This document shows positions 23,002 through 30,968 of a stretch of DNA of 64,000 bases, piece by piece. The notes under the pieces were generated by a model that searched no databases, was not told the origin of the DNA, and saw only the letters and a program-made list of their open reading frames with translations. The stretch spans positions 1,116,001 to 1,180,000 of the forward strand of contig QAYZ01000016.1 in the NCBI GenBank assembly GCA_003054655.1, given 5' to 3'. A program made the translations under genes and the position numbers. Origin of the DNA: Spartobacteria bacterium LR76 (GTDB lineage: Bacteria; Verrucomicrobiota; Verrucomicrobiia; Chthoniobacterales; Terrimicrobiaceae). The first letter of the stretch is position 1. The number at the start of each line of letters is the position of its first letter.

Positions 23002-24855
23002 ATGGCCTCTTCCCCGAATCCGACTCCGACCCGCTGGTTTCCAACTCTCCTCTGGGGCAACTCCGTGGCGCTCTCCTGGATGTGGGGCCTCGGGCTGTTT
23101 TTCTCCGTCCAGTTTTCCACCCAGTTTGGACTCTTTGGCCTGCTGATTTTTGCCATCACCAACGGCCTCGGGCTGCTGTGTTTTGGCCTCGTTACCCACC
23201 ATATCGCACGTCGTGAGCAGGGATCGGAATCCCTCGCGCGCTTCTTTACGACGTGGTCCCGGCCCTTCCGGCTGGTCTTTTTCCTGTACCAGCTCCTGGC
23301 GATTACGCTGACGATCTTCGCCTTCATCCGCTACGGATGGCTCTCGCTCGGGATGCAGCCCTGGCTGCTTTATCTCCCCCTCACCCTTCTGATCGTGCTG
23401 GCGGCGGCGATCCTGTTTGGCGAGGAGTTTGATATCAAGAGGATCAAGTACAGCCACGGCGTGCTGGGTCTCATCCTCGCCGCGGCGGTCGCCGTGCTGA
23501 TCATTAACGCGATCCAATCGGGACCGGCCACCGCCCAGGGCCAGCCGAAGATGCTCGCTCCCGACTGGGATTTCTGGGGCTACGTCATTCCGATCATCAT
23601 CGGCTTCCTCGTCGGCCCCTGGCTCGATCTCCAGCAATGGCAGCGCGCCATCCAGATGCATCGCGAGCGTGTTTCGATCGCCGCTGCATATTGGGTGGGG
23701 TCGATCCAGTTTACCCTGATGCTGATCTTCCATGGCACGATGACCCTCTGGGCGCTGGGCCATGGTGCCGGCCAGTATCTGCGGCAGGGCATCGGGAACT
23801 ACATGTACGGCCATGAGACGCTGGTGCTTCAGTTTTTTGAGCATGCCTCGCCGTGGGTCTTCGGTGCCTACGCGGTGTGGATCTGCGTGTGCGTCCTCAC
23901 GACGCTGGACAGCGGGTACATCTCTCTGCGCTGGTTCCTGCAGGACAATGCCGCCCTGTCGAACAACCCGCTCTTTGCCCTGATCCCGAAGCGGCTCATC
24001 ACCTCGCCCATACCGATCTTCATCTTTGCGGGTGTGATCGCCCTCATTGCGGCCGTGCTCAGGCTGGAGCTGGAGTACTTCATGATCTTCTACGCGACGT
24101 TCTTCGTCGGGTACTCCGTGCTCTCGATCGCCCGCTGTTACGTCATCACCCCGGCCAACGCCATTCCTCAGGTGAAGATGTTCTGCATTGGCAGCCTGGC
24201 CGTGGTGATTTTTGCCTACGGGTATTTTCTGCGCCTCCCGCTCTTTCAGATCATCGGTTCACTCCTGCCTCTGGCCTATGTCGTGTGGCTGCTGGTGAAG
24301 CCCGGTTCGCCTCAGGAGTTTGTCAGCGGCTCGGAGGAGCTTGAGGCTCCCTCCCAGGATATCGGCCCGGCCACAGCGCCGACGGTGGTTTCCACAGCCC
24401 CGGCGGGAGCCAGCGCTCCCATGGGAGGCCATCCGGTCGGCGGACATTTCGAGGGCAAGTGGTTCATTCACTCCTTCGTCGCGACCTATGCGGATACGAA
24501 CTCGGTGGGCAACGTGTACTTCGGCATGTACGCGATGTGGGTGGGCAAGACGCGCGAGCTGTTCTTCAACCAGGTCATGCCAAAGTTTGACCTGAAGAAC
24601 ACGCCGTTCTACATCCTCACCCGTTCGTTCGAGCATAAGTTCGTACGCGAAACGCGCGAGTTTGAGACGGTGAGCGTGCGCATTCGCATTGCGAGCTACA
24701 ATCGCAAGTTCGTCATTCTCGAGCACGAGATTTACGACTCCGCCCAGAAGCTTCTCGGGCATGGCAAGCAGTCGCTGCTTTTCGTCGCCTCGACCGATTA
24801 CAAGCTGATCGACCTCCCGGCCGAAGTGACCGCGGCCTTCATGGTCTACACCTAG
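23002..24855 (+). CDS. SSS-like membrane transporter fused to a CalE7/DynE7-type hotdog thioesterase domain
   Basis: A 617-residue two-part protein. Residues ~12-430 have about twelve membrane segments. DLQQWQ at 209-214 and TTLDSG at 300-305 resemble elements of sodium:solute symporters (the second matches the Na-site region of SSS TM8), so an LeuT/APC-fold transporter is inferred. A Pro/Ala/Thr linker (432-485) leads to a ~130-residue cytosolic domain: TYADTNSVGNVYFGMYAMW (495-513), KTRELFF and ETVSVRIRI. This is the pattern of hotdog thioesterases of the enediyne type, where TN replaces the catalytic TD of 4HBT/YbgC enzymes. It starts an operon, two bases before the next gene. The ATG at 23002 is chosen over a TTG six bases earlier. 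Substrate unknown. Confidence 0.7.
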   Translation: MASSPNPTPTRWFPTLLWGNSVALSWMWGLGLFFSVQFSTQFGLFGLLIFAITNGLGLLCFGLVTHHIARREQGSESLARFFTTWSRPFRLVFFLYQLLAITLTIFAFIRYGWLSLGMQPWLLYLPLTLLIVLAAAILFGEEFDIKRIKYSHGVLGLILAAAVAVLIINAIQSGPATAQGQPKMLAPDWDFWGYVIPIIIGFLVGPWLDLQQWQRAIQMHRERVSIAAAYWVGSIQFTLMLIFHGTMTLWALGHGAGQYLRQGIGNYMYGHETLVLQFFEHASPWVFGAYAVWICVCVLTTLDSGYISLRWFLQDNAALSNNPLFALIPKRLITSPIPIFIFAGVIALIAAVLRLELEYFMIFYATFFVGYSVLSIARCYVITPANAIPQVKMFCIGSLAVVIFAYGYFLRLPLFQIIGSLLPLAYVVWLLVKPGSPQEFVSGSEELEAPSQDIGPATAPTVVSTAPAGASAPMGGHPVGGHFEGKWFIHSFVATYADTNSVGNVYFGMYAMWVGKTRELFFNQVMPKFDLKNTPFYILTRSFEHKFVRETREFETVSVRIRIASYNRKFVILEHEIYDSAQKLLGHGKQSLLFVASTDYKLIDLPAEVTAAFMVYT

Positions 24856-24857
24856 GC

Positions 24858-26351
24858 ATGAAGCACATCCGACTACTGGCCGGGGCTGGCGTGATGGTCG
24901 TTCTGGCCGGCTGCCAGCCGCCCAGCACCCAGCCCGTCCTGCCTGCGGAGACACCCTCTCCGCCCCCTGCGGTCACACCAGTAGTCGCCACATCGACACC
25001 GTCACCCACTCCGCTTCCCGTACCTGCGCTGCCCCGCAAGCCGGTGGAGCTGGGGAGGATGTTCAACGGCATCACCTTCCAGACCAAATTTGCCACTCCC
25101 GCCAGCGACGAACCGGCCTCGGTCGAGCGCATACAGGACAACGCCTACGAAGTGCAGGTCACCTTCACTGCCAGGCTGCCTCGGGCCAGCAGGAGCCTCG
25201 AGGATCTGGCAAAGAATGATCCCAAGCTCCCGCATGTCCTGAACCAGATGCCGTCTCTGGTCGAGAATGCCAAGGTCTCCCCGTTCTTCGAAAAACTCTA
25301 CAGCAACAAGATCGAGTCGATCCGCAGCCAGCTCTTCCAGTTGGACGAGGTGCTCTCGCGCCACAACTTCTACGACTGCGAAACCATACTGGAGTTCACG
25401 TCGCCCGATACCGGTCGCAAGGCCCTGCTTCTCATTGGAGACATGGACGTCAATGTCGACGGCACCGATGGCGATCGCAACGTCCAGATCGATGACTCCG
25501 GGCGCTTCTTCCAGCCTCAAACAAGCTATCGCTGGAAGCGCACCACGGATCGCGTCAATCCGCTCCTGCCCCGCTATCAGCAAAAGCTGGCGGATTTGAA
25601 GCGCGAGTATGCGGTGCCCGGCCTCACCGCAGCCCGCAACAAGGACCTCCAGCAGGCCATCGACCAGACAACGCGCACGATCAACGATCTCAAGACCTAC
25701 AGCTTTCTGATCTCCTCCACCGACCCGTCGATCGTGATCCCGACCTTCATGATCAACGACAAGGAGAACCCCTTCGCGCCCAAGGTCGGAGATTACGCTG
25801 CCGTGATCTACAACGGCGTGGTCTATCCCGCCATCGTTGGAGATGCGGGTCCATCCGCCAAGATCGGCGAAGCGTCAATCCGTCTGGCCCGGGAGATCAA
25901 TCCCAAGGCCTCCTCCATCGCGCGCCCCGTCAGCAATATCAAGGTGGCCTACCTCGTATTCCCGGGAACGGCTGATCCGGCCACACAACCGAACCTCGCG
26001 GACTGGCGGGCGAAATGCAAAGCCTACCTGGACGAGTTGGGAGGCACGGCTCCCGAGCTTTTCACCTGGACCGACATCGTGCCGCCATGGCCGACGCCCA
26101 CCCCGACTCCGACACCGGAACCTTCTCCCAGCGCCTCCCCAAGCTCGTCGCCCGAGGGGTCCCCGGCGGCGGAGGCATCACCGGCAGCCACGGTAAATCC
26201 GAATTTCATCATCGAAACTCCCCAGCCCTCGGCAACGCCAGCGCCGTCCGCCTCTCCCTCCCCGGCGGCATCCCCCAGCCCGACCCCGACAGCTCCGCAG
26301 CCCGCCGTCATCACCCCCGCCGACGCCCCGGCGGCTCCGTCCAACCCGTGA
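24858..26351 (+). CDS. Lipoprotein with GH75 chitosanase-like domain and Pro/Ser/Thr-rich tail
   Basis: A 497-residue lipoprotein (lipobox LAGC, Cys19) with a Pro/Thr linker at 20-60. The middle region (about 65-400) looks like glycoside hydrolase family 75: GDMDVNVDGTDGD at 194-206, FFQPQTSYRW just after, FMINDKENPF, VGDYAAVIYNGVVYPAIVGD and GPSAKIGEAS. GH75 enzymes cleave chitosan. I cannot assign both catalytic acids with confidence, so it may be an inactive or re-purposed member. The last ~95 residues are almost only Pro, Thr, Ser, Ala and Glu. It follows the fusion gene by two bases and its TGA overlaps the next ATG by one base. Confidence 0.65.
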   Translation: MKHIRLLAGAGVMVVLAGCQPPSTQPVLPAETPSPPPAVTPVVATSTPSPTPLPVPALPRKPVELGRMFNGITFQTKFATPASDEPASVERIQDNAYEVQVTFTARLPRASRSLEDLAKNDPKLPHVLNQMPSLVENAKVSPFFEKLYSNKIESIRSQLFQLDEVLSRHNFYDCETILEFTSPDTGRKALLLIGDMDVNVDGTDGDRNVQIDDSGRFFQPQTSYRWKRTTDRVNPLLPRYQQKLADLKREYAVPGLTAARNKDLQQAIDQTTRTINDLKTYSFLISSTDPSIVIPTFMINDKENPFAPKVGDYAAVIYNGVVYPAIVGDAGPSAKIGEASIRLAREINPKASSIARPVSNIKVAYLVFPGTADPATQPNLADWRAKCKAYLDELGGTAPELFTWTDIVPPWPTPTPTPTPEPSPSASPSSSPEGSPAAEASPAATVNPNFIIETPQPSATPAPSASPSPAASPSPTPTAPQPAVITPADAPAAPSNP

Positions 26352-27349
26352 TGGCACCCGAAGAAATCCGACAGCTTCTTTGCGCGCTGGGTGATCACAT
26401 TCAGTCGCGTTTCCTGAGCGGGAGGGCCTCACGGACGGTTGAGGAACTCTCGGGTATTGCGGCCGAAACCGCGGCGGACACGATCTATCAGATCGACCGC
26501 CTGAGCGAGGAGGCCATCGCCGAATGGTTCTCGGCACACTGGCCGCCAGACGAACCGGTGCAGGTCGTGATGGAGGGCATCGAGGACGACGATCCGCTAT
26601 GCTTTCCCAAGGGTATTGACGTCTCCGCGACACGCTGGAAATGCATCATCGACCCGATCGATGGGACAAGGGAAATCATGCATGACAAGCGCAGCGCATG
26701 GACGCTCGCGGGCGTCGCTCCGCAGAAAGGAAATGACACCCGTCTTTCCGACATCGTTGCAGCCGCCATGACCGAGCTGCCGGTCACGAAGCAATGGCGT
26801 GCCGACCAGATCAGCGCGTCTCGAGGAGGAGGATGTCTCTCCACCTCCCGCAATGTGCTCGATGGGAGCACCACCCCCCTGCAACTCCAGCCATCCCGGG
26901 CGACGAATTTTGAGCATGGTTTTTCCTGGCTGGCCAAGTATCTGCCGGAAGGCCGCACCCTCACCTCCCAGATCGAGGAAGCCCTTTGGGAGGAGTTGAC
27001 CGGCTATAATGGTACGGCTCCCCTGCCCGTCTTTGACGATCAGTACATCAGCACGGGGGGCGCGTTTTATGAGATGCTCTCCGGACATGACCGGCTTGGC
27101 GGAGACATTCGTCCGCTGATCTTCGCCCGGCTCGGTCTGGATGCGGCCCTCGTCTGTCATCCCTACGATGTCTCGGCGGCCCTGATCCTGTCGGAGGCCG
27201 GAATCATCTACGAACATCCGCTGGGCGGCTTCCCGGACGCTCCGCTCAACACCACACACCCGATGGCCTGGGTGATCTATGCCAACCCCGTCCTCGCCGG
27301 CAAGGCCCGTCCGGTGCTGCAAAAACTCCTGAATCGCTTCCTGGCATGA
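26351..27349 (+). CDS. Inositol monophosphatase-family protein
   Basis: A 332-residue member of the Mg-dependent sugar/inositol phosphatase superfamily. The key metal motif reads IIDPIDGTREIMHDKRSAWT near residues 99-118, matching the family DP(I/L)DGT. An upstream acidic segment VVMEGIEDDD takes the place of the GEE motif. The late motif reads YDVSAALILSEAG instead of the usual WDxAAG...EAGG, so the Trp is lost but the Asp is kept. Longer than a typical IMPase (~265), so it may be an outgroup enzyme with a different phosphorylated substrate. The ATG overlaps the upstream TGA (TGATG). The reading frame also runs back into the GH75 gene, but that part is a composition artefact. Confidence 0.75.
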   Translation: MAPEEIRQLLCALGDHIQSRFLSGRASRTVEELSGIAAETAADTIYQIDRLSEEAIAEWFSAHWPPDEPVQVVMEGIEDDDPLCFPKGIDVSATRWKCIIDPIDGTREIMHDKRSAWTLAGVAPQKGNDTRLSDIVAAAMTELPVTKQWRADQISASRGGGCLSTSRNVLDGSTTPLQLQPSRATNFEHGFSWLAKYLPEGRTLTSQIEEALWEELTGYNGTAPLPVFDDQYISTGGAFYEMLSGHDRLGGDIRPLIFARLGLDAALVCHPYDVSAALILSEAGIIYEHPLGGFPDAPLNTTHPMAWVIYANPVLAGKARPVLQKLLNRFLA

Positions 27350-27978
27350 CCCGCGAATCCCTGCTGGCTGGCATCGCTGTCGCCATCCTCCGCCTTCTTT
27401 TCAGCACCATCCGCCTCAAAGTTGACGACGACTCCGTCATCAAGGACGACACCTCGGGAAAATCGATCATTCTGTGCTTCTGGCACAATCGCATCCTGGG
27501 CATCACGGTTTCGTTTCTGCGAAGATATCCCAAACATCGCAAGGGCGTCACCGTGCTCACCAGCCCGAGCAAGGATGGCGAAATCCTAGCCCAGATCATG
27601 GCGGGCTTTCGCATGGGAGCCATTCGCGGCTCCAGCTCCCGCCGGGGTTCGCAGGCCATGCGCGAACTCGTGCGCGCCGTGGACCGGGGCATCGATATCG
27701 CTGTGACGCCCGACGGCCCGCGCGGTCCGTGCTACAAACTCGGTCCCGGCGTCGTCTTCCTCGCCCAGACGACAGGCACCCGCATCCTGCCGATCCACGC
27801 AAAATTCTCCCGGTGCGTGCGGTTGAAAAGCTGGGACCGCTTTATCATCCCATTGCCCTTCTCGACCATCTCGGTCAAAGTGGGCGAACCGATTTCCGTA
27901 CCCGCCGAGTTGACCCCGGAGGAATTTGAAAAGGTGCGGCTGGATTTGGAAAACACTTTAAAAAATGAAGCAGATTGA
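27346..27978 (+). CDS. DUF374 lysophospholipid acyltransferase-like protein
   Basis: A 210-residue protein of the DUF374 branch of the LPLAT superfamily, thought to move acyl chains onto lipid acceptors at the inner membrane. An N-terminal hydrophobic helix is followed by [12 protein letters not shown] (the family HxxxxD-like region, here without the Asp), [26 protein letters not shown] and VTPDGPRGP. These are the usual DUF374 blocks. Its ATG overlaps the previous stop as ATGA and its end overlaps folD by 14 bases. The exact lipid acceptor (possibly lipid A or an ornithine-type lipid) is not known. Confidence 0.8.
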   Translation: MTRESLLAGIAVAILRLLFSTIRLKVDDDSVIKDDTSGKSIILCFWHNRILGITVSFLRRYPKHRKGVTVLTSPSKDGEILAQIMAGFRMGAIRGSSSRRGSQAMRELVRAVDRGIDIAVTPDGPRGPCYKLGPGVVFLAQTTGTRILPIHAKFSRCVRLKSWDRFIIPLPFSTISVKVGEPISVPAELTPEEFEKVRLDLENTLKNEAD

Positions 27979-28843
27979 CGGAGCAGCCGTAGCCCAGAAG
28001 GTTCACCAGGAAACCCGCCAGCGCATCGAGGCGCTCGCCGCTCGAGGCATCCAGCCCGGCCTCGCCGTGGTGCTCGTCGGTGATGATCCGGCCTCCCGCG
28101 CCTACGTGCGCTCCAAGGACAAGCGCGCGGCGGAATTGGGGATTTACTCTGTCAAAAGAGAACTGCCCGCCACGACGACCCAGGAGGAACTCCTCGCCGT
28201 CGTCCATGAGCTGAACAACGACCCGGCGATCCACGGCATCCTCGTCCAGTCGCCTCCGCCGAAGCAGATCGACGAAGCCGCCATCGTGCGCGCCATCGAT
28301 CCCAACAAGGATGTCGACGGGTTCCATCCCGTGAATGTGGCAAAGCTCGCCCTTGAAGACCCGACAGGTTTCGTCCCCTGCACTCCGCTGGGCTGCATCC
28401 GTCTCCTGGAGGAAGCCGGGGTGTCCACCGCCGGAGCCAATGCCGTCGTCGTCGGCCGCAGCATGATCGTGGGCAAGCCGATGGCGCTGCTCCTCATGCG
28501 CCGTGGTAAAGGCGGCGACGCCACCGTCACCGTGGCGCACTCGCGTTCGAAAAATCTCGCCGCCATCACGCGCTCCGCGGAGATCGTGATCGCCGCAGTG
28601 GGACGTCCGCATTTCCTCGGAGCCGAGCACATCGGCGAAGGCGCTGTCGTGATCGACGTGGGCATCAACCGTATTGACGATCCCACCTCGCCCAAGGGCA
28701 CACGCCTCGTCGGCGATGTGGATTATGACGCGGTGGCAGAAAAATGCGCGGCCATCACCCCTGTACCCGGTGGCGTGGGTCCGATGACGATCGCCATGCT
28801 CATGGCCAATACCGTGCAAGCCTGCGAGCAGCTCACAAAATAA
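27965..28843 (+). CDS. folD: Bifunctional methylenetetrahydrofolate dehydrogenase/cyclohydrolase
   Basis: Cytosolic enzyme that interconverts 5,10-methylene-, methenyl- and 10-formyl-tetrahydrofolate with NADP; 292 residues, normal. Seen: [17 protein letters not shown] with the catalytic Lys, [10 protein letters not shown] (family VQLPLP), [20 protein letters not shown], the nucleotide site [17 protein letters not shown] and [15 protein letters not shown]. It overlaps the acyltransferase gene by 14 bases and closes the operon; mntR is convergent 30 bases further on. Confidence 0.97.
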   Translation: MKQIDGAAVAQKVHQETRQRIEALAARGIQPGLAVVLVGDDPASRAYVRSKDKRAAELGIYSVKRELPATTTQEELLAVVHELNNDPAIHGILVQSPPPKQIDEAAIVRAIDPNKDVDGFHPVNVAKLALEDPTGFVPCTPLGCIRLLEEAGVSTAGANAVVVGRSMIVGKPMALLLMRRGKGGDATVTVAHSRSKNLAAITRSAEIVIAAVGRPHFLGAEHIGEGAVVIDVGINRIDDPTSPKGTRLVGDVDYDAVAEKCAAITPVPGGVGPMTIAMLMANTVQACEQLTK

Positions 28844-28873
28844 ACCGTCATGGAGCGCCAACCAGGTCGGCTT

Positions 28874-29338
28874 CTAGGCCAATCTGGCAGCGCGCTCGGC
28901 GACAAATCGCTCAAAGGCAGCCAGCGTCTCCGCGCTGACATGATGCTCGATGCCCTCGGCGTCCGCTCGCGCCGTGGCGGAAGACACGCCCAGAGCTTCC
29001 AGAAAAGCGACCACGGTCTGATGCCGGGCCCGGGCCTTGATCGCAAGCCGTTTGCCTGCGTCGGTCAGGAAAATCGAGCGATACGGCTGGGTCGTCACCA
29101 AGCCGTCGCGCTGCAACCTCTGCACGGTGCGAATGACCGTGACATGCGTCACCCCGAGATTGCGCGCCAGATCGGTCGCCCTCGCTTCTCCCCGCGTCGC
29201 GAGGAGATCGGCGATGGCCTCCACATAGTCCTGCGCCCGCTCCTGGGCGTGCTGCTGACGGGTGCGTCGTTGGTGGAGGGCGCTCTCATCGCCGTGGGGG
29301 GCCAGCTTGGCGGAGGGCTTCATTTTCTGCACAGGCAT
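28874..29338 (-). CDS. mntR: Manganese-responsive DtxR-family regulator MntR
   Basis: A 154-residue DNA-binding repressor that senses Mn(II). The winged helix covers roughly residues 35-90 (YVEAIADLLATRGEARATDL, LGVTHVTVIRTVQRL). The dimer/metal domain has RHQTVVAFLEALGVS and DAEGIEHHVSAETL, very close to E. coli MntR; the Asp, Glu and His ligands expected for MntR are all present. It lacks the SH3-like domain of DtxR/IdeR. The ATG at 29338 is chosen because it has GGAAGG before it and gives an MntR-like length. A perfect 15-base palindrome lies just upstream. No manganese transporter gene is in the window. Confidence 0.92.
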   Translation of the reverse strand: MPVQKMKPSAKLAPHGDESALHQRRTRQQHAQERAQDYVEAIADLLATRGEARATDLARNLGVTHVTVIRTVQRLQRDGLVTTQPYRSIFLTDAGKRLAIKARARHQTVVAFLEALGVSSATARADAEGIEHHVSAETLAAFERFVAERAARLA

Positions 29339-29344
29339 CCTTCC

Positions 29345-29359
29345 TCTTGTGCCACAAGA
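29345..29359 (-). promoter_or_regulatory. Perfect palindrome before mntR, candidate operator
   Basis: TCTTGTGCCACAAGA is a perfect 7-1-7 palindrome, six bases before the mntR ATG and partly overlapping the ribosome-binding region. It could be an autoregulatory operator or a small hairpin hiding the Shine-Dalgarno sequence. It does not match the E. coli MntR box I know (AACATAGC...), so MntR binding is only a guess. Confidence 0.4.
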
Positions 29360-29382
29360 CAGGCACGTTGACAAATCCGATG

Positions 29383-30126
29383 CTAGGGGGCGTGCGGAGC
29401 CTGTTTTTGCGGGCCGCTCGTCCACTCCGCCTGACGAACCGCCTCCAGAGAGGCGTGGAAGCCGGGGTCTCGCATAAGGCTTTGAAAAATCAGCTTCCCC
29501 AGCTTGCGGCCCGCCTCCAGATCCGACAGATAATGCTCCCCGGCCAGGATGCGATCAGTGGCTACTCTTTGAGCGCAAAGGGCGATCTCCCGCTTCTTCG
29601 CGGGGTCCAGTTCGGACAACAGCAGCGCATAGAGCCGGCTTCGCGTGCTGTGGCCGCTGGGATAAGAGTATCCTGCCTCGGCTGGCACGTAGATCGCGAC
29701 CTTGCTCGGATGAGCCTGAAAGGGACGCACGCGTTTGTAGTGATTCTTCAGGCCGGTGATAATGATGTTGGCGTCATTTGCCACCTTGGCGAAAAAGGCG
29801 GCCGTCTGCGGATAATTCTTCGGATTGAACCCCTCACCCACGGCTTCGGAGAAGGTAAAAACCGTCAGCCTGAAGGTCTCGCGGGCATGAGCCAGTTGCT
29901 CTGGCGACATACTGGCCTGCCGGGCCTGAGCGTCCTGCAGGTCGAGGCGGTCGCGAAACGATCCCTCCCGCGGCGGGGCGGGCAGCTTTTCGATGAAATC
30001 CTCGAGTGATGGCAAGTGCCACTGGGGCGCAGGAGAGGGAGTGGCGGAAGGTGCCGCGCCAAGGGACGACGCGGCGGTCAGGGCCAGAGAGCAAAGAAAA
30101 GCACGGAGGGGCGGGAAACCAAGCAT
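29383..30126 (-). CDS. Exported class A acid phosphatase (PAP2 superfamily)
   Basis: A 247-residue protein with a Sec signal (FLCSLALTAASSLGA) and a Pro/Ala linker, so periplasmic. The three PAP2 motifs are intact: KNHYKRVRP, YPSGHSTRSR and RILAGEHYLSDLEAGR, with the catalytic His in each of the last two. The order and the HYLSD form fit nonspecific acid phosphatases of the PhoN type that release phosphate from many esters. It lies upstream of mntR on the same strand with its own promoter region presumably in 30127-30229; I see no clear boxes there. Confidence 0.88.
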   Translation of the reverse strand: MLGFPPLRAFLCSLALTAASSLGAAPSATPSPAPQWHLPSLEDFIEKLPAPPREGSFRDRLDLQDAQARQASMSPEQLAHARETFRLTVFTFSEAVGEGFNPKNYPQTAAFFAKVANDANIIITGLKNHYKRVRPFQAHPSKVAIYVPAEAGYSYPSGHSTRSRLYALLLSELDPAKKREIALCAQRVATDRILAGEHYLSDLEAGRKLGKLIFQSLMRDPGFHASLEAVRQAEWTSGPQKQAPHAP

Positions 30127-30229
30127 ATGGCTCCCGCCCTGCTAGCAGCATCCCACTGGGGAGGTCAAGCTGGCGAACCGCCAGTGATTCAACCTTGCCA
30201 AAGCGGGCGCAAAGAACGACGTTGCCATC

Positions 30230-30610
30230 ATGTCCCCCGGCTCCGTCACCGCCCGGCGAGTCGTTGTTTTCACTGCCGCCCTCATCGTTTTCTACATCCT
30301 GTGCATCGGTCCGGAACGCTTCGCCTTTGAGAGCTTCGGCACCTGGATACTCTCTCCGCTGATCTATGTGAGGCTGCTCCCGGAGCCATTGAACCACTGG
30401 CTGGTTACGGCCATGCTTCGCCACCCGCTGATCGGCCACGCATTTTGCGTGATCCCCATCGCCATGCTGGTTGCGGCCTTTGTGCTGGCAATCCATGCCG
30501 TGCGTCGAAATTCCCTCTCCAGCGCCTATGTCTCCCTGGGGCTTTCGGCGACGGTCTTTTCCGTCTACCATCTGATCCAGCCGATGGGAATGACCTACGT
30601 AGCCTACTAG
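30230..30610 (+). CDS. Small membrane protein of unknown function
   Basis: A 126-residue protein with three or four hydrophobic segments (VVVFTAALIVFYILCIG, HAFCVIPIAMLVAAFVLAIH, AYVSLGLSATVFSVYHLI) and short charged loops. I recognise no family. The ATG at 30230 has no clear Shine-Dalgarno sequence. Codon use looks like that of neighbouring genes and no better frame exists here, so it is probably real. Its stop codon shares bases with that of the convergent small gene at 30607. Confidence 0.55.
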   Translation: MSPGSVTARRVVVFTAALIVFYILCIGPERFAFESFGTWILSPLIYVRLLPEPLNHWLVTAMLRHPLIGHAFCVIPIAMLVAAFVLAIHAVRRNSLSSAYVSLGLSATVFSVYHLIQPMGMTYVAY

Positions 30611-30861
30611 GGATCGGAATCCAGCCGACCCGGCATGATGACTTCAAACATCATCTCGCCGCCCTTTCCCAAGCCCGGCCGCGGCTCCAGGCTCAGCGAC
30701 TGATAAACTTCCTCAAGAGCTTTGGGATCGCACCTCAGCTCCGGGTACATGTGCTTCAAGCGCTCCTTTACCCAGCGTTTGGCCATCATTCGCTCGATGG
30801 GGGCAACGGGGGGAGGTGCGCCAAACTTGCTGCGGAAGAAATCGATGATCGCGCTCGACAT
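30607..30861 (-). CDS. Small conserved-looking hypothetical protein
   Basis: An 84-residue soluble protein starting MSSAIIDFFRSKFG at 30861; the frame extends 16 codons further upstream (30909), but that part looks non-coding. It is basic in the middle (RMMAKRWVKERLKHMYP) and acidic/Gly at the end (GLGKGGEMMFEVIMPGRL). No family recognised. It sits divergent to the AI-2E permease gene and convergent to the membrane protein at 30230, with overlapping stops (CTAG-type junction). Confidence 0.55.
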   Translation of the reverse strand: MSSAIIDFFRSKFGAPPPVAPIERMMAKRWVKERLKHMYPELRCDPKALEEVYQSLSLEPRPGLGKGGEMMFEVIMPGRLDSDP

Positions 30862-30968
30862 CCCTGCACACCGTACGCATGAGCACTTAAATCGCAAAGT
30901 CGAATTCACCCTGCGGATTCACTCTGTTTGGCCTTTTCAGACCTGGCATCCCTCACTAGGAATGAGCC

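Noticed and set aside
22570-23844. 424-codon minus-strand frame
   Set aside because: Spans parts of two real genes (MFS and the fusion gene) in the wrong frame; mixed composition and no domain.
26080-26340. Tandem DNA repeat in the Pro/Ser/Thr coding tail
   Set aside because: Low-complexity coding sequence of varied codons, not a true DNA repeat; no CRISPR-like spacing.
26015-26350. N-terminal extension of the IMPase-family protein
   Set aside because: Overlaps the Pro/Ser/Thr tail of the GH75-like gene in another frame; the family begins at the ATG at 26351.
29345-29359. Palindrome as a standard MntR box
   Set aside because: Sequence does not match the E. coli MntR consensus; kept only as a generic candidate operator.
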